From Lunularia cruciata (Eukaryota > Streptophyta > Marchantiopsida > Lunulariales > Lunulariaceae), in NCBI GenBank assembly GCA_948567375.1, contig OX419757.1:76012001-76076000 (forward strand): DNA of 64,000 nucleotides. Reading direction: 5' to 3'. The notes beneath the pieces were generated by a model. The model had not been told where the DNA came from. It searched no databases and was given only the letters and a program-made list of their open reading frames with translations. The number at the start of each line of letters is the position of its first letter. The first letter of the stretch is position 1. Position numbers and translations under genes: made by a program. Shown here in pieces: positions 35,445 through 48,520 of this stretch.

Positions 35445-35982
35445 TTATCTAGAGATGGAAATTAGCTTGGTAACATTTTGAAGGATGTTATATATGATAG
35501 ACTAAGTAAATTAGATAGATGTGTAACCAAAAGAGTACTTCCACTAATAGGGTAAGAGAAAGCACCCTAAAAACTTTAAAGCTAATTTTGGAGGTCTAAA
35601 TTGTTGAATTAAGCCTCAAAAATGAAAAAGTTCTCCCCCTTCCAAGAGAAAAGGCATGCCTTCTTCCCTTCTCCACTATTCACCTCATCAAGAGCTTCCC
35701 AATAGTATCTCACCCGTAAAATTATGAGCTTCCTACAGGAAGCTCATAATTGTTTGACCAACCAGATAGGACAAGGACCAACATGTTACCCATCTATACA
35801 ATTAATCTAGGGATAGAGTTCATTGACGTATCACCAATCAATGTATTTGATCCAAGTGTGGAGCTTCCTTGCATAGATCCTTTTTGCTATATAATAAAGA
35901 CAAGGTGCTCTTTTTTTGCATCAAAGTATTGAGTGTTGAAGTTTTTTGTTTCTTCTCTTGTGTTTCTCTTGGGTCCTTTACA

Positions 35983-36750
35983 GCTACACAACTCAACAAA
36001 ATGGAGTTGCTGAGCAAAAGAACCAACATATTGTTGAAGTTGGAAGAGCCGTGCTCAAATAAAAAGGCAATGTCCAAGTGTTATTGACAAAAGTAGTTAA
36101 TTGTGCAATTTACTTGATGAATCAATTATGGTGCAAAAAATTACACCTTTTCAAGCTCTTATAAGTAAGAAACTTGATTTATCAAATCTAAGGGTTTTTG
36201 GTTGTATTTTCTTTGTTCATGTTCTTGTTGAGAAGATGCAGAAACAAGATCCTAAAGCCTTGAAAATGTGTCTTTCTTGGATATGCCTCAAATTCTAAAG
36301 GATATAGGTGTTATATCCTGATTCTAATATTTTTATTATCAATAGAGATGTTGTATTTTAGGAGTTAAGATCTTGGTATCAAGCTCCTACAAGTTGCACA
36401 TCTGATTTATCACTTATAGAATCCTCTACTCCTTCAATTGGTCCAAGTAATACTTCTGTTTCACAAGCTAGTACTTCAAGTGCTATTGGTGGTCTAGTGA
36501 GCACTCTCAATCTCAGCCATTTGTAAATCCTTGGTCAGGACAGGGTATTGAGAAGCCTTTAGTCCAAGGTTCTCAACCTATAGGAAATTTACTCCCTACT
36601 TTATCTAGTAATTTTTCTACTCCTTTGCTGGAACAAATGATATATCAACCACATAGTTCAAGATTCCAAGTAATTTAGATGAGGCTATAAGTAGCACATC
36701 TTAGCCTGAACAAAGAAGGAAAGGTACAATGGTTAAATATCCAATGATAT
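35983..36750 (+). pseudogene. C1 integrase, second part, and linker to RT
   Basis: Continues the copia integrase from 29871: TTQQNGVAEQKNQHIVEVGR, containing the catalytic Glu, then a LTKVVNCAIYLMNQ-like stretch, FQALISKKLDLSNLRVFGCI and VFLGYASNSKGYR in a neighbouring frame. A Ser/Thr-rich linker of the copia type follows (about 36360-36720). It ends where unrelated G3 sequence starts. Confidence 0.8.
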
Positions 36751-38069
36751 GTTTTCAATTTTAAGGTTTCATGCCATTTGTAGCGTTGCAGTAGTGGTTT
36801 TGGTAATCAGAGGTATTTTGGCAGTTACTCATAGACTACTTGTTGACGGTCAGATTTCTTGTTCAGGGTATTTTCTACATGGTGGAGCCCACCATCACTT
36901 GCACCATTCATACTATTGGGTGTGCCATCAACAAGACCCTAGAAGTGTGGCTCCAAAGAGCTCACTTCTCTAATGTTGAGCCTTTGAGTTCATGGCTAGA
37001 GTAGATAGAAAGTTGGTGAGCGCCACCTTGAGTCTCTAAGCTAGCATGGATGTTGCTTGATTGAAATTAGTGCACAATTGTTGATAAATTATTGAGTGAC
37101 AAATCAAGTACTAATCTGATTGAGTGTGACTTGAGTTGTGACCAAACTGATTACATTAGAGAAGTGAGAGTCAAAGGGAAATTGAGAGTAGGAATTGAGA
37201 GTGTTGGTGGTCTCCAAGCTTTGTGGATCATGATACCTTGATTGTAGTTTAGGTTTCCTTGAAACTGATTGTGTGTGGAAGCGCTAGCTAAATTTGGAGC
37301 CAAAGAGAGTCAATTTCAAGCAATAGTGTTTGTTTTGAACTAAAGAGTTGAAAGTAGGACTAATATGATACAAATTGAGCTCAAAGGGTAAAATTGAAGG
37401 TGGAGTTAGGAACACATTCCCATGAATTGGAGATTTGAAGATCCCTATCTTTCCAATTTGGCTCAAGTGAAGATTGAGCTAAGGATTTGGTGTTCACTCC
37501 AACTTTAGGGATTTACATTAGATTTTATGCTAGATTTATATTAATTAAATATTAGATTTCATGGAGGATTTATGTCAAATTTTGGCAAGAAAAAGTTTCA
37601 TCTTATTCTTGGTGATCCTTGTAGCTTACAAAGGAGATAGATAACTCTTCTTATGTTAAATGCCAAATAGTGGTAGAGTCAATCCGGTGTTGCTTTATGA
37701 GATGGAGGGTTTTTTAGCCTTGTTGTGATTGGACGTCCTCCATTTTCTATTTCTTGTTTGTGCACCATGTTTTTGTGTGGTGCCCTAACCTTAGAGCATT
37801 GGAGTGCTCTCGATAGTGAGACATGAGTAATGATTAGTTAGACTACATGTGTTTCTCTTTGGTGAGGCAAGAAGTGATGACCTACAGACCATGAGACTAC
37901 GTGTTGTGATGATAGGTTATAGGTTTCCCTTTCTCCTAGTGTAATTTTTGTAGTTAGAGTCATATTAGTCGGTGATATTTGGTTGGTGACATTGGCACTT
38001 AGTAGTGATTCTTGGTGGGGTACTTGCTATGATTACAGTTGCAGTTTTGAGTTCTTGGTTACTTTGTCA
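36751..38069 (+). repeat. Probable 5' LTR and leader of gypsy element G3
   Basis: Non-coding sequence between the copia linker and G3 gag. A plausible LTR start is TGTAGCGTTGCAGTAG near 36759. No second copy exists in the window to confirm LTR limits, because the 3' half of G3 has been lost. The start is uncertain by tens of bases. Confidence 0.35.
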
Positions 38070-39549
38070 TGATGGAGTTCTTTGGGGATTCAAGGGGAGA
38101 TAATGATGCAATACTTAGTGGGTTTACCAAGAGTGGCACTTTGTATCAACTTGTATATTAACTCCAATGAGGGAGGAGATTGACTCCGAGTTGGAGTTTG
38201 ACACAAGAGCTAATTCAAGTGAGAGTGTACTTGATGCATCCGCACCATTGTTGTGGGACATAGACAAGATTTATGGTCCAAAGGTCCTATATATTACGTT
38301 GGTATAATGGGTACCATTGAGTTGGATGACTTCTTTTAGAAGTTTGATAGTTGGTGTGATATGGAATAGATGCAAAACCCAACTTTGTTCACACCCTTCA
38401 CGACATAGAAGGGGTTGTTTCAACATTTGGAGGGTCCGCCAATGTATAACTATCATGAGTTCAAGAGAGCTCACTTGGAGGAGATTGAGCTATGGAGATA
38501 GTATTGGTCTCCAAACTATGTGTCCATCATTTCAAGCTTAGTTTCTAGGAATAGATCAAAAGTACCCACGAGTTCTAGCTCTAGTAGTGTTGGTGAATCT
38601 CTTGGAGATAGTACTACTACAAGTGTAGGTACCACTACAAGAGGTGGTGTAGTACTAGGGTTTAATCCCATGATGGAGTTCTTCTAATGTTTGAGACAAA
38701 ACTACTAGGAGGTGTGGATTAACAAGTTGAGGAGCTTATAGGAGTTCCAATGGAAGGCTAGAAAGAGCCTACGCAAGGCATACTTTCTCATGAGATGGCT
38801 GATCAAGTTTACTCAAGGATTTAATAAGGCCAAGGCAATCCAATTTGATATGGGATCTGGACAAGGAGTTGCCACATAGAGTTCATGATTTTATATTCTT
38901 ACATGCTACTTTGCCTACTTTGGTAGTGGTCTTTAGTTTGGTTGAGTGTATTGAGCTCAACATGGTATAGGAGAGAGTGGTGACATCTAGATTTGGTAAG
39001 GAGACCTTATCCACATTTGTTACTTCTTCCAAAGTGCAATAGAGTGCACCATGCTATGTTGGTTTTTGAGGATAGGGTGGACAGCTTAGATCCTATGGAG
39101 CAAGTGGAGGGCTAGTGTAGATAGATCCTTACCTTCATTTTTAGGTCAGTAGTAGCCAATGAATGTTGGTGTTACTTGTTGGACTTGTGGTAAACCTCAC
39201 CATAAGAGAGAGTGCACTCAAGGTAGCGGACCTGATACCTCTGGTACATCACAACTAGCACAGAGACAGTGTGAGCATTACCACAAATTTGGTCACGCTA
39301 GTGACCGATGCTTTGATCTACACTTGGAGTTACGGAGTGGTAGGGCAACTATGGCATGTGATAGAGGAGCTTTAGGTTATGGAGGATGAGGTGGTAGAGG
39401 ATCCACACCTGATAGAGGTGTAATACCCACTCTTACTTCTAATACAACCATGGCTACTCACATTGAGCAATAAGAGCAAAGATTGGCTAGCATGGCCATA
39501 GCATAAAAGAGATCAGATTTAGTCTAGATGCAGATGCAGTCTAGATGAT
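38070..39549 (+). pseudogene. G3 gag remnant with two zinc knuckles
   Basis: Gag-like low-quality coding sequence ending in TCWTCGKPHHKREC (first Cys codon 39177), a C-x2-C-x4-H-x4-C knuckle with the usual Gly-His changed to His-His. A second, CEHYHKFGHASDRC, follows with its second Cys mutated to Tyr. Two tandem knuckles distinguish this lineage from families A and B. The region breaks off at a junction near 39550. Confidence 0.6.
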
Positions 39550-40503
39550 TAGATGCAGTCTTCTTTCACCATGGCTTGTTTAGAGTACTTATCACCAATC
39601 GAGGCACTCGGTTCACCAGTTTGTTTTGACAAACACTCTTTGGTTTCTTCAAAACCAAGTTGGCCATGTCCACAACTTACCACCCACAAACAGATGGCCA
39701 AACAAAGCAGGCTAATCCCACAATTGAAGATATGTTACGCAGCTTCACCTTAGAAGAGCAAGAGAGGTGGGACACCCTACTCCCGTTGGTGGAATTTGCT
39801 TATAACAATTCAGTGAATGCATCCACCCAGGTCACCCTATTCTTCCTCATCAATGGTGAGCATCCTTTCACACCTTCTAGCTTGATGAAGATCCATTTAA
39901 TGGCTACCAAGGTCGATGCACTCAACACATTTGCTTCTAGAATCCAACAAGGTGTGGAAAGTGCTAAGCACAGATTATAGATTGTGCAAAATAAACAAAA
40001 GCAATATGCTGATGCATACCGTAGGCACATAGAGTTCAATGTTGAGGATAAAGTGTGGCTATTGACAACCAACCTCACATTAGTTGGCCCTCGTAAGCTC
40101 AGACCTTGTTTTATTGGACCTTTCTTGATTCTTCATTATGTCGGTGTTGTGGCCAATCACCTTGAGCTACCACCACACATGAAGATCCATCTAATGTTCC
40201 ATGTTTCCTTACTATGCAGATATGCTCCCCTTCCAAGCCATAGTCATCATTCCACACAAGACATTTGACCTTGTCCGACATTCATTGATGGCACAAAAGA
40301 ATATGAAGTGGAGCGTATTCTCCAAAAATACATGTGTGGTACTCGCCATCCGTAGGTGGACTATCTAGTACAGTGGTAAGGTTACACCCTCTATGAGGCA
40401 ACCTGTGAGCCTGCTGCCAATTTGACACATGCACCAATGTGGATGCAAGCATTTGAGCAACAATTGCACAACAAGGACGTTGCATCTTAAAAGGAGGGAG
40501 GTA
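39550..40503 (+). pseudogene. B3: family-B integrase and chromodomain fragment
   Basis: Matches G1 from about 54880 to 55824. Integrase with an RGTRFTSLF-like segment near 39600, then STTYHPQTDGQTKQANPTIE and LPLVEFAYNNSVNASTQVT. Next come VEDKVWLLTTNLTLVGPRKL and a chromodomain (EYEVERILQKYMCGTRHP, about 40300). It ends with the polypurine tract AAAAGGAGGGAGG just before its 3' LTR. Everything 5' of the integrase core is missing. Confidence 0.8.
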
Positions 40504-41244
40504 TGTAATACCAAGAGCTAACCATATGATCTAGATATGAAATTTGGTTTGGTAACATCTAGGATGATATTTTACATTATGGTAAAAATAGATCAGATAG
40601 AAGTATCACCAAAAGAGTACTTCTACTAATAGGGCAAAAACCAAAAAATAGACTTGAGAACCTTAGAACCAATAGCTAGACATATGATTTATAGGTGATA
40701 ATTGGTTTGGTAACATCTAGAATGATGTTATACATGATGGACTAAACAGATCAGAAAGAGTTATCACCAAAATGGGACTTCTACTAAATAGAGTAAGAAC
40801 CGAAATATGCCTAAAATCTTTGAAGGCAATTTTAGAGGCCTAAATGGATGAATTAGGCCTCAAAAATGTGCCGATCCTCGCTGCCCTCCAATGAAGAAAA
40901 GGTTGGCCTTCCCTCCTTGTGGTTTGTCTTTTTGAGAGCTTTCCAACAATATCTTTTGTGATTTTGAGACTCCTATAGGAAGATTCACTAAAAGATTTGC
41001 TCCGGTCAAAGCTTGTTTGACCAACCAAATAGGACCTAGACCAACATGTCACCTATCAAAGTAAGTAATCCAAGGGTGGAGCTTGCTGACTTGTCACCTA
41101 TCTATGTGCCTAATCCTATGGTAGAGCTTCATTGGAGGAGATCCTCTCTTTTTATATAATAAAGAGAAGGTGCTCCTTTGGGGCACCAAATGTTTGAATG
41201 TGTAATCTGTGTTTTCTCTCTTCTCTTGTCCTCGGAGTATTACA
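40504..41244 (+). repeat. B3 3' LTR (LTR-B, long subtype)
   Basis: TGTAATACCAAGAGC to CGGAGTATTACA, 741 bases, with the U3 module twice (CATATGATCTAGATATG, then CATATGATTTATAGG). Keeps GGTCAAAGCTTGTTTGACC near 41005. It joins family-A integrase sequence directly on the right. Confidence 0.9.
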
Positions 41245-42319
41245 CCTTGCCCAAGACAAAACAAGATCACACAATGATTGTGGATAAGCTTAGTAAGCAA
41301 ATCTATTTGGCGCCAACCTTTGATACCATGGATTCTCCAACATTGGCACGACTCTACTTTGACATTGTCTTTAAGTATCATGAGATGCCTTGTGTACTCA
41401 TTTATAACCATGCTTCAATTATAACCATGCTTCAATTCATTGGGAAATTTTGGCAAGCACTCTTCCAGATACCCGACACCAAGCTTACTTTGTCCATCAT
41501 CCTCAAATTGGTGGAAAAATCAAACATGCAAATTGCACCTTGGAGGATATGCTTTGTGCCTTTGTCAACATCCACCATACCAATTGGATGAATGTCTTGC
41601 AACTACAAAGTTTGCATACAATAATTCCAAATAGACAAGCACCAAATTCTCTCATGTCTTCCTTAATTTTAGCAAATATTTATTTTTTCAAGATTCCTTT
41701 CTTTTTCCACCTCCATCTCATGTTCCTCATACTTCCACCTTCTTGACCACCATATCCCAATTCCTCCAACAAACCAAATCTTATCTCCTTGTTGCTCAAA
41801 ATTAGCAAAAACAATATGCAGACTACTATCATTGTGATCTCACCTTTCAAGTTGGTGATAAGGTCATTCTCTCCTCTAGTAACCTACCCTCCCACTTAAT
41901 ACCCAAGTTCATAAACTCACCTCTAATTGGATATGACATTTTGATGTCACCCAAATCATCTCTCCTATTGCTTATCAACTTGCCTTGCCTTGTCATATGT
42001 GCATCTACCTTATCTTTCACATTTCCAAGTTGAAATCCTTTGCTCCTAATCAATCTTCTTTTTCCTCTTGTGTCCAACCTCCGCTTCCTCTTGTCCCTAT
42101 CAATGATCATATGGAATACAAAGTTGATTGTATTCCTGCACATCACCACATTCAATGAGGTCCTCAACAACATGAAGAGTACAAGGTCCTTTGAAAGGCT
42201 ATCCCCTTCATGATACCACATGGGGCCCTCTTTCTCATCTCCAAAATGCACAAATGGCCATCCAAGAGTTTGAAGTTTCAATGGCAACAAGGACGTCACC
42301 AACTAGCGGTGAGAGAATA
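41245..42319 (+). pseudogene. A4: family-A integrase and C-terminal tail
   Basis: Family-A integrase starting at LPKTKQDHTMIVDKLSKQIY, with LAPTFDTMDSPTLARLYFDI and YHEMPCVLIYNH. The second-Asp region is disrupted by a 17-bp tandem duplication (ATAACCATGCTTCAATT at 41404-41420 and 41421-41437). The tail runs to CATCACCAACTAGCGGTGAG before the 3' LTR, as in A1-A3. Its 5' half is missing. Confidence 0.75.
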
Positions 42320-42710
42320 TGTAACAATATCAAGTTTATTTCAATATGAATATTTATATGAATTTTACAACAAAGTTTGTTAAGGCTAATGAAGTAATGA
42401 ATAGGCCAAATTAGCCTATAATATTCCAAAACTATCTAGGAAGCTTCTTGGAAGCCTCTTGGTTAGCTTAGCTTGCACCCAAGTAGGTAGTTTCTAGAAG
42501 GAAGCTTCTTGAGAAACTTCTTAGTTAACTTGGCTTGCACTCCAAGAAAGCGACTCAAGGAAGCTTCTTCAGAAGTTTCTGAAGAGCCTTGTATGCCCTT
42601 ATAAATACCAAGCCAAAGCTCATGCTATGCATTTACAATTTCTTTCATTCAAGTGTCCCAATGCGATCTTCCATTCTCCTATTTCTCTCCTTGGTCTTGG
42701 GTCTTTTACA
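42320..42710 (+). repeat. A4 3' LTR (LTR-A)
   Basis: TGTAACAATATCAAG to GGGTCTTTTACA, 391 bases, with TTCTAGAAGGAAGCTTCTTG and GGAAGCTTCTTCAGAAG motifs and a TATAAATACC box near 42600. G3 sequence resumes immediately after. Confidence 0.88.
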
Positions 42711-44807
42711 ACAAAGATCCTTTTATTGTGGATAGAGATGAGACTGCAAGGCAAATATCTCTGCATCATGTATCAGACTTGGCCTATTGGTATCCTAAGT
42801 TATTATTGATATCAACAATCAAGGAATACCAGAAGATCCTACCAGTAAACATTTCCCTATAGGGAGCATAGGATCTAGAGAGATATGGTCCTATTCATTT
42901 GGTGATTTTGGATGGCCATGTGAGAGACATACACATGCAAGCCAAACATTGGGTCTTCAAGATCTCTATTCTAGTGTGTTTTAGGAGATGTTACGTATAC
43001 TAGAACATCTCTAGGTTCATCAATTTGTTTCTCCATCTTACATTTTAGAGAACGTCCCTTTGATAAGTGATTCTTGAACCCAAGTGGTGGCAAGTACACA
43101 TCAAGTCCATTCTTGGATGAGACCTGCCATGTTATTAGATACAGCTAAACTGGAATCACGAGCTCATCATCTTCATCTTTAGTGGACAAACCTCTTACCT
43201 AAAGAGGTTCTACATTACATTAATGATGGGATTCAAGGACTTGACCACCTTACTATTGATGAGATTTTGGATGTAGTGCTAGTCTCAAACGGTGGTAGCT
43301 GATAGGTCCCTATGGCAATGGTGAACCTAGTAAGACAGCCCAAGCCACTTTTCCTACACTTATGAGTTTCCCAAGCTCTCATGCTTCAAGAGGGAGGTCT
43401 TGGACTTGTTTGGGATTCACAATTATAGTAGTTGGTGCAGCCCAATGCCAATGAGAGAGATCAAATGATGTGTTTTTGCACCAATATTACTATTGTTCTA
43501 GTAGTTGAGAGGCATCCATGTGTCAGGTGTTAGGTTAGGCTATGAACTTAAACTATTTGACCTGGATTGTGAGCCTTGGCTTTGCAAAGCAGCCTAAGAT
43601 GCGCTTGATGGGCATCACCACTCATACACTTGTGAGCTTTGTGCCTATCAAGACTATTCATGCACATGCTTAGGGCAAAAAGTTATTCTTGGGACACAAC
43701 CAATGGCTATTAGGGAGAGTGGTCTATTTGGAGTCCATCCTAGTGAGTGTGGTCTACTAGGATTACACCCTTGGTCTACTTGCAATGCAGCTAGAAGATG
43801 TATGGAGCTTACAGCTAGAGTAGAGGAGTTTTTCACATTGAGTTTGGGACTTCTAGTGGTTGTTGGCATGATACTACTACTCCCTAGGGCCTAGTGTAGC
43901 AACTAGCTAGTACGTCTTTTACTCCTACATCAGCTACATAATATACTTGGGAGCCAGATCTTGGACCCGAGCTTACAAGAGGAGAAAGATGGAGAGTTTG
44001 GAGATTCTTAAGGAGCTACATGAGTTGTTTTGCCTTTAGTATCAAGGATTTTGGTACTCTTAAAGGACCTGGTATTTGGATTGAGCTCACTTGCAATACA
44101 CCAATTTTTTGATATCCTTGTCAATATAGTGACATGGAAAGAGCATTGATTTAGAGCCGGAGTAGAAACATTTTTGAGGTTGGTTTGGTGGAGATTTCAC
44201 ATGGAGAGTATGCATTAGCTACAATGATGTTAGCCAAGAAAGATATGCATGACAAATAAACAAATAGGTGGATGTATGGAGATTGCCATCCTATCAACCC
44301 ATAGACTAAGGTTGAGTGGTATTCCATACCTACACCGGAGGAGATCTTTGATGCGATTAGGCATGCAAAGGTCTTCATTAATTTGAAACTTCAAGCAAGA
44401 TATCATCAATTCCTAATCAAGGAGGAGGATAAGTCCAAGATAACATTTTAGGATATTGATCCTCATGGTAAGGATGTGTTATATTAGTGGAGGTTCGTAC
44501 CATTTGGGTTAAAGAACACTCTTTTCAAGTTCTAGAATGTCATGGACAAGATCCTAGCTTGATTAGATTTTGCTTGGTCCTATATTGATGACATTTTGGT
44601 CTATAGCACTACTTTGGAGGAGCATAAGAGACATTTGTTGGAGGTATTTGAGAGGTTGAGATCTCATGGATGCAAATTATATCCTTAGAAGTGTAGATTC
44701 TTCCACAAGCAAGTTGAGTATTTGGGTCACTCTATCTACCTTAGAGGACTGGGTGCTCAACAGGCCAAAGGTGGAGGCTATTGCACATGTTCCTTGGCCT
44801 ATGGATG
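42711..44807 (+). pseudogene. G3 pol: protease region and RT
   Basis: The first kilobase is too decayed to assign. From about 43990 a gypsy RT is readable in broken frames: an EVSHGEYALATMMLAKKDMH-like segment (about 44190-44260), CGDCHPINP (about 44280), PTPEEIFDAIRHAKVF (about 44330) and YIDDILVYS with DD codons at 44587-44592. It continues with KCRFFHKQVEYLGH to VPWPMDV, where G2 interrupts it. The RT motifs differ from those of families A and B, so G3 is a third gypsy lineage. Confidence 0.7.
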
Positions 44808-45373
44808 TGTAATACTCCAAGGACAAGAAAAATCTTCAAGAAAGAAAATGCAAGTTTCACACTCAATACTCTAATGCCCCCAAAGGAGCACCTGTTCTTT
44901 ATTATATAGCAAAGAGTACCTCCTCCAAAGAAGCTCCACCCTTGGATTGGATACATGGATTGGTGGCATGTCAGTCCTTGTCCTATCTGTTGGTCAAATA
45001 GGTTTGACCAAAGGGAAACTTCTTATAGGATGCTTAGAATCATATGGGTGAAGTACCATTCAAAAGCTCTCAATGAGACAAATCATGGGGAGGAGAAGGC
45101 AAGCCTCTTTTACAAAGGGAAGGAATCTTTCCATTTTCAAGGCCTAATTCATCTATTTAGACCTCTAAAGTTTTAAGGCTATTTTTTACTCTACTACCCA
45201 AGAAAATTAGCTCTAAAGTTTTTAGGCTATTTTTGACTTTTGCCCTATTAGTAGAAGTATTATTTTGGGGATACCTCTATCTGATCCAATGAGCCCATCA
45301 TACACAGAATCCTTCTAGATGTTACCAAGCCAATTTGCACCTCTAAATAATATGTCTAGTTATTGGTATTACA
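44808..45373 (-). repeat. G2 3' LTR (LTR-B, short subtype)
   Basis: Plus strand TGTAATACTCCAAGG to GTTATTGGTATTACA. Adjoined at 45374-45390 by AACCTCTCCCCTTTTAA, the reverse complement of the element's polypurine tract. This identifies it as the 3' LTR. Contains GGTCAAATAGGTTTGACC at 44992-45009. Confidence 0.92.
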
Positions 45374-48300
45374 AACCTCTCCCCTTTTAAGATGCAACAT
45401 CATCATTGCAAAGTTGTTGCTCAAAAGATTGAACTAACACCGGTGTGTTGCTCAAGTTGGCTATTAGCTCCCATGTTGCCTCATATAGTGGGTACCCTTT
45501 CCAATGTACAAGATATTCCACACATGGATGGCAAGTGCCATAGATTTATTTTTGGAGCATGCGTTCAACTTCATATTCCTTTGTGTCATCAATGAGGGAT
45601 GGCCAAGGTCAACTTTTTTGGATGGAAGAGAAGAGGGGCAGTCAAAGTGCATATCTATGTAGTAAGGAAACATGAAATACTAGATTGATCTTTATGTATG
45701 GCGGTAGCTTGAGGTGATAGACCACTATGCCAATTTGATGAAAAATGGAGAAAGGTCCAATAAAATAAGGTCTGAGCTTATGAGGGCCACCTAACTTGAG
45801 GTTAGTGGTTGACAGCAAGACTTGATCTCCCACATTGAAATCCATGTGTTAGTGGTGTCCATCTACATTCTGCTTCTACCAATTTTGGGCAATCTGCAAC
45901 TTGTGCTTGGCATTCTCCACACCCTATTGGATTCTAGACACAAAAGTATTAATAGCGTCAAGCTTGGTAGCCATCGGATGGACCTTCATCAAGATTGAAG
46001 GTGTGAAAGGATGCTCTCCATACATGAGGAAGAATGGTGTGATGTGTGTGGAGGCATCACGGAATTGTTGTAAGCAAATTCTATCAATGGGAGTAAGGTG
46101 TCTCACCTCTCTTGCTTATTGAAAGCAAAGTTGCAAAGCATGTCCTCAATAGTGTAATTTGGCCTCTCGGTTTTTCAATCAGTATATGGATGGTAAGTTA
46201 TGGACATGGCCAATTTGGTTTTGAAGAACCCAAAGAGTGTTCTCCAAAACAAACTAGTGAATTGAGTACCTCTACCTATGATGAGTACTAAAGATAGGCC
46301 ATGATGGGAGAAGATTGTATCTAAGTACAATTAGGCTAGTGGCAATGTAGTCATGTCTTTGGTAGGGTGCATATGAATCATTTTGTTGAGTCAATTGACA
46401 AAGACTACAATGGAGTCAAACCCAGAGGTGGTCTAGGGCAATTCCAATGCTATGTAGGAGTGGGAAGAGGTTGGAGGAGTCTTGTGGAAGGTTGATTAGA
46501 AGTTGTATTTTTTTGATAGAGTAGGCAGCTCCAAACATATTCCATCACATTGGTGCTCATCTTGGGGCCAATAGTAATGTCATTTAGCTACATCAGAGGT
46601 CTTGTCCACTCCAACATGACTTGCAATGGCAAAATCATGACATTCTACTAGAATGGTGGTTCTTAGATCTGTGGCATCCGGGATCCATAACTTGCCATCA
46701 CAAAAGGTGAGTCCTTGGGTGCTAGTGATGCCTTTAGATGATTTTAGCACTTACAATTTGTGGATTTGTTTTTTTAGCAATAAGAATCCTTGGCCAAAAT
46801 TCAGGGTTCATCTTGACTTCCACCACCAAATTGTTTACCATCGGCATCTGGGTGAATGTATTCACAAATTGCTTCTTGCCTTTGACATATATGATTGTCA
46901 TGTTGAATCATTGTCTCCACTATACCCACCAAATCTATTGACAAGAAAGATCTTTCTGTATCTTGAGGTAGACTAGAGGTTTGTGGTCTATCGCACCACA
47001 AATGCCTTCTCACCCAGATAGTTTATTCCAATGTTTGGTTGCAAGGACAATTGCCTACTCTTCTTGTTTGGTGGTGTGATAGATGCATTATACTTGTAAT
47101 AACTAATGGGAAAAATATGAAATTGGGTGCCATCCATCTTGGCACTCTTGTTTTAGGGTTGCTCCTATTACTACACCTGATGCATCCATAGCCATCTTGA
47201 TTGGACATTTTGGGTCATATTATTTCAAGATTAGTGCATGTAGTAATGCATCTTTCAACTCTTGAAAAGCAAATTCTTGTGCAGTTCTTCATATCTACTT
47301 CTTCTTCTTCTTGCTTAATAATGTTGTTAAAGGTTATGCAATGTTAGAGAAGTCCTTGAAAAATTGATGGTAAAACCCCATCAATCCCAAAAAAACTCTT
47401 GAGTTGAGTCTGATCTTCTAGAGCACCCTATTTTTGAATGACCTCTATTTTGTCTATTAGCACTTGGATACCTCTTTTACTCAATCTATGTCCTAGAGAG
47501 TCTACTTCAGATTTGCCAAACTTACACTTTGAGACCTTGGGATACAACTGATTCTGTTGCAAAATCTTGAGGACTTCTCGCAAATGTTGCTTGTGCTCTA
47601 TCATTGTCCTATTGTAGACTAAGATGTCATCAAGGAAGATGATAGCAGATTTATCCAAATATAGACTAAATTTGGCATTCATCAAATTCATGAAAGTGGC
47701 TGGAGCATTGGTGAGGCCAAACAACATCACCAAGTACTCAAAGTGATCATACCTTGTTCAAAAGGTTATTTTGTATATGTCTTCTTCCGTAATCTTGATT
47801 TGGTTATAACCACTATGTAGATCAAGTTTGGTGAAGTGCCTTGCTCCATTACATTGATCAAACAAGTCATATATGCAAGGTAATGGATATTTGTTCTTCA
47901 TGGTTTGTTGATTCAATCTCTAGTAGTCAATGCATATGCGCATTATTTTGTCCTTCTTCTTCACAAACAATACAAGAGCCCCATATCCTTGATTTGAGCC
48001 TTAAATTCCTCCAACTCATGAGGTGACAGTTGATATGGGGCCTCACAAAGAGGTTTCTTCCCAAGAAGTGTCTCAAATTTATGATCTACTCTCCTTTTTG
48101 GTGGTAAACCTATAAGGTAATTCATCCAAAAAGACATCTTGGAATTCATTGACCACATCTTTCAATTTCTCAAGAATTTTTCCATTGTGTTGGGCACTAT
48201 GGACTTCTCTTATTAACCCCATAAAACATCTATTTGTCTTCCTAATAGATGTGGTCTTTATGACATACATAGGCAACTCTTGCCTTTGTGATCTTCCTTT

Positions 48301-48520
48301 AACCCCAAAGATCTGCCATTGACTAGTTTTCACTACTTTCTTTCTCCAATTTATTGTGGAGTTGTAGTTGCATGCTTGGTTGTATGCTCATGGTATACCT
48401 AAGATTGTATTGTTAAGATTGAATCATAACAAGCTAACTATATCACTCACTACTCAATTGCTTCTTTATATTCTCCTATAGAGAGTATTCATTTTCTAGA
48501 TAATGACTTTATCCTCTTTG
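45374..48520 (-). pseudogene. G2 pol: RT, RNase H, integrase, chromodomain
   Basis: Minus-strand order from high to low coordinates. Protease-RT linker: CFMGLIREVHSAQHNGKILE (about 48230). RT: LFGLTNAPATFMNLMNAKFS (about 47725) and the catalytic box [11 protein letters not shown] (about 47630). RNase H and the integrase zinc region lie at 47200-46500. Integrase end: THITPFFLMYGEHPFTPSIL (about 46060) and FNVGDQVLLSTTNLKLGGPH (about 45840). Chromodomain: EYEVERMLQK, GTCHPCVEYLVHWKGYPLYE and ATWE (about 45570-45440). Several stops, including one inside the chromodomain. Confidence 0.82.

Larger units (their letters stand above)
29872..35982 (+). repeat. Solo LTR-B (short subtype), split by A3
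   Basis: Two halves, 29872-29899 and 35445-35982, make one LTR-B with termini TATAATACC and TCCTTTACA. Perfect GCTAC duplications flank it (29867-29871 and 35983-35987). The break is exactly the A3 insertion with its own TTATC duplication. The U3 module is present once. Confidence 0.93.

Noticed and set aside
41847-42302. 151-codon minus-strand frame in A4
   Set aside because: Antisense of the family-A pol C-terminus. The same shadow recurs at 58715-59113 in A2 on the opposite strand.
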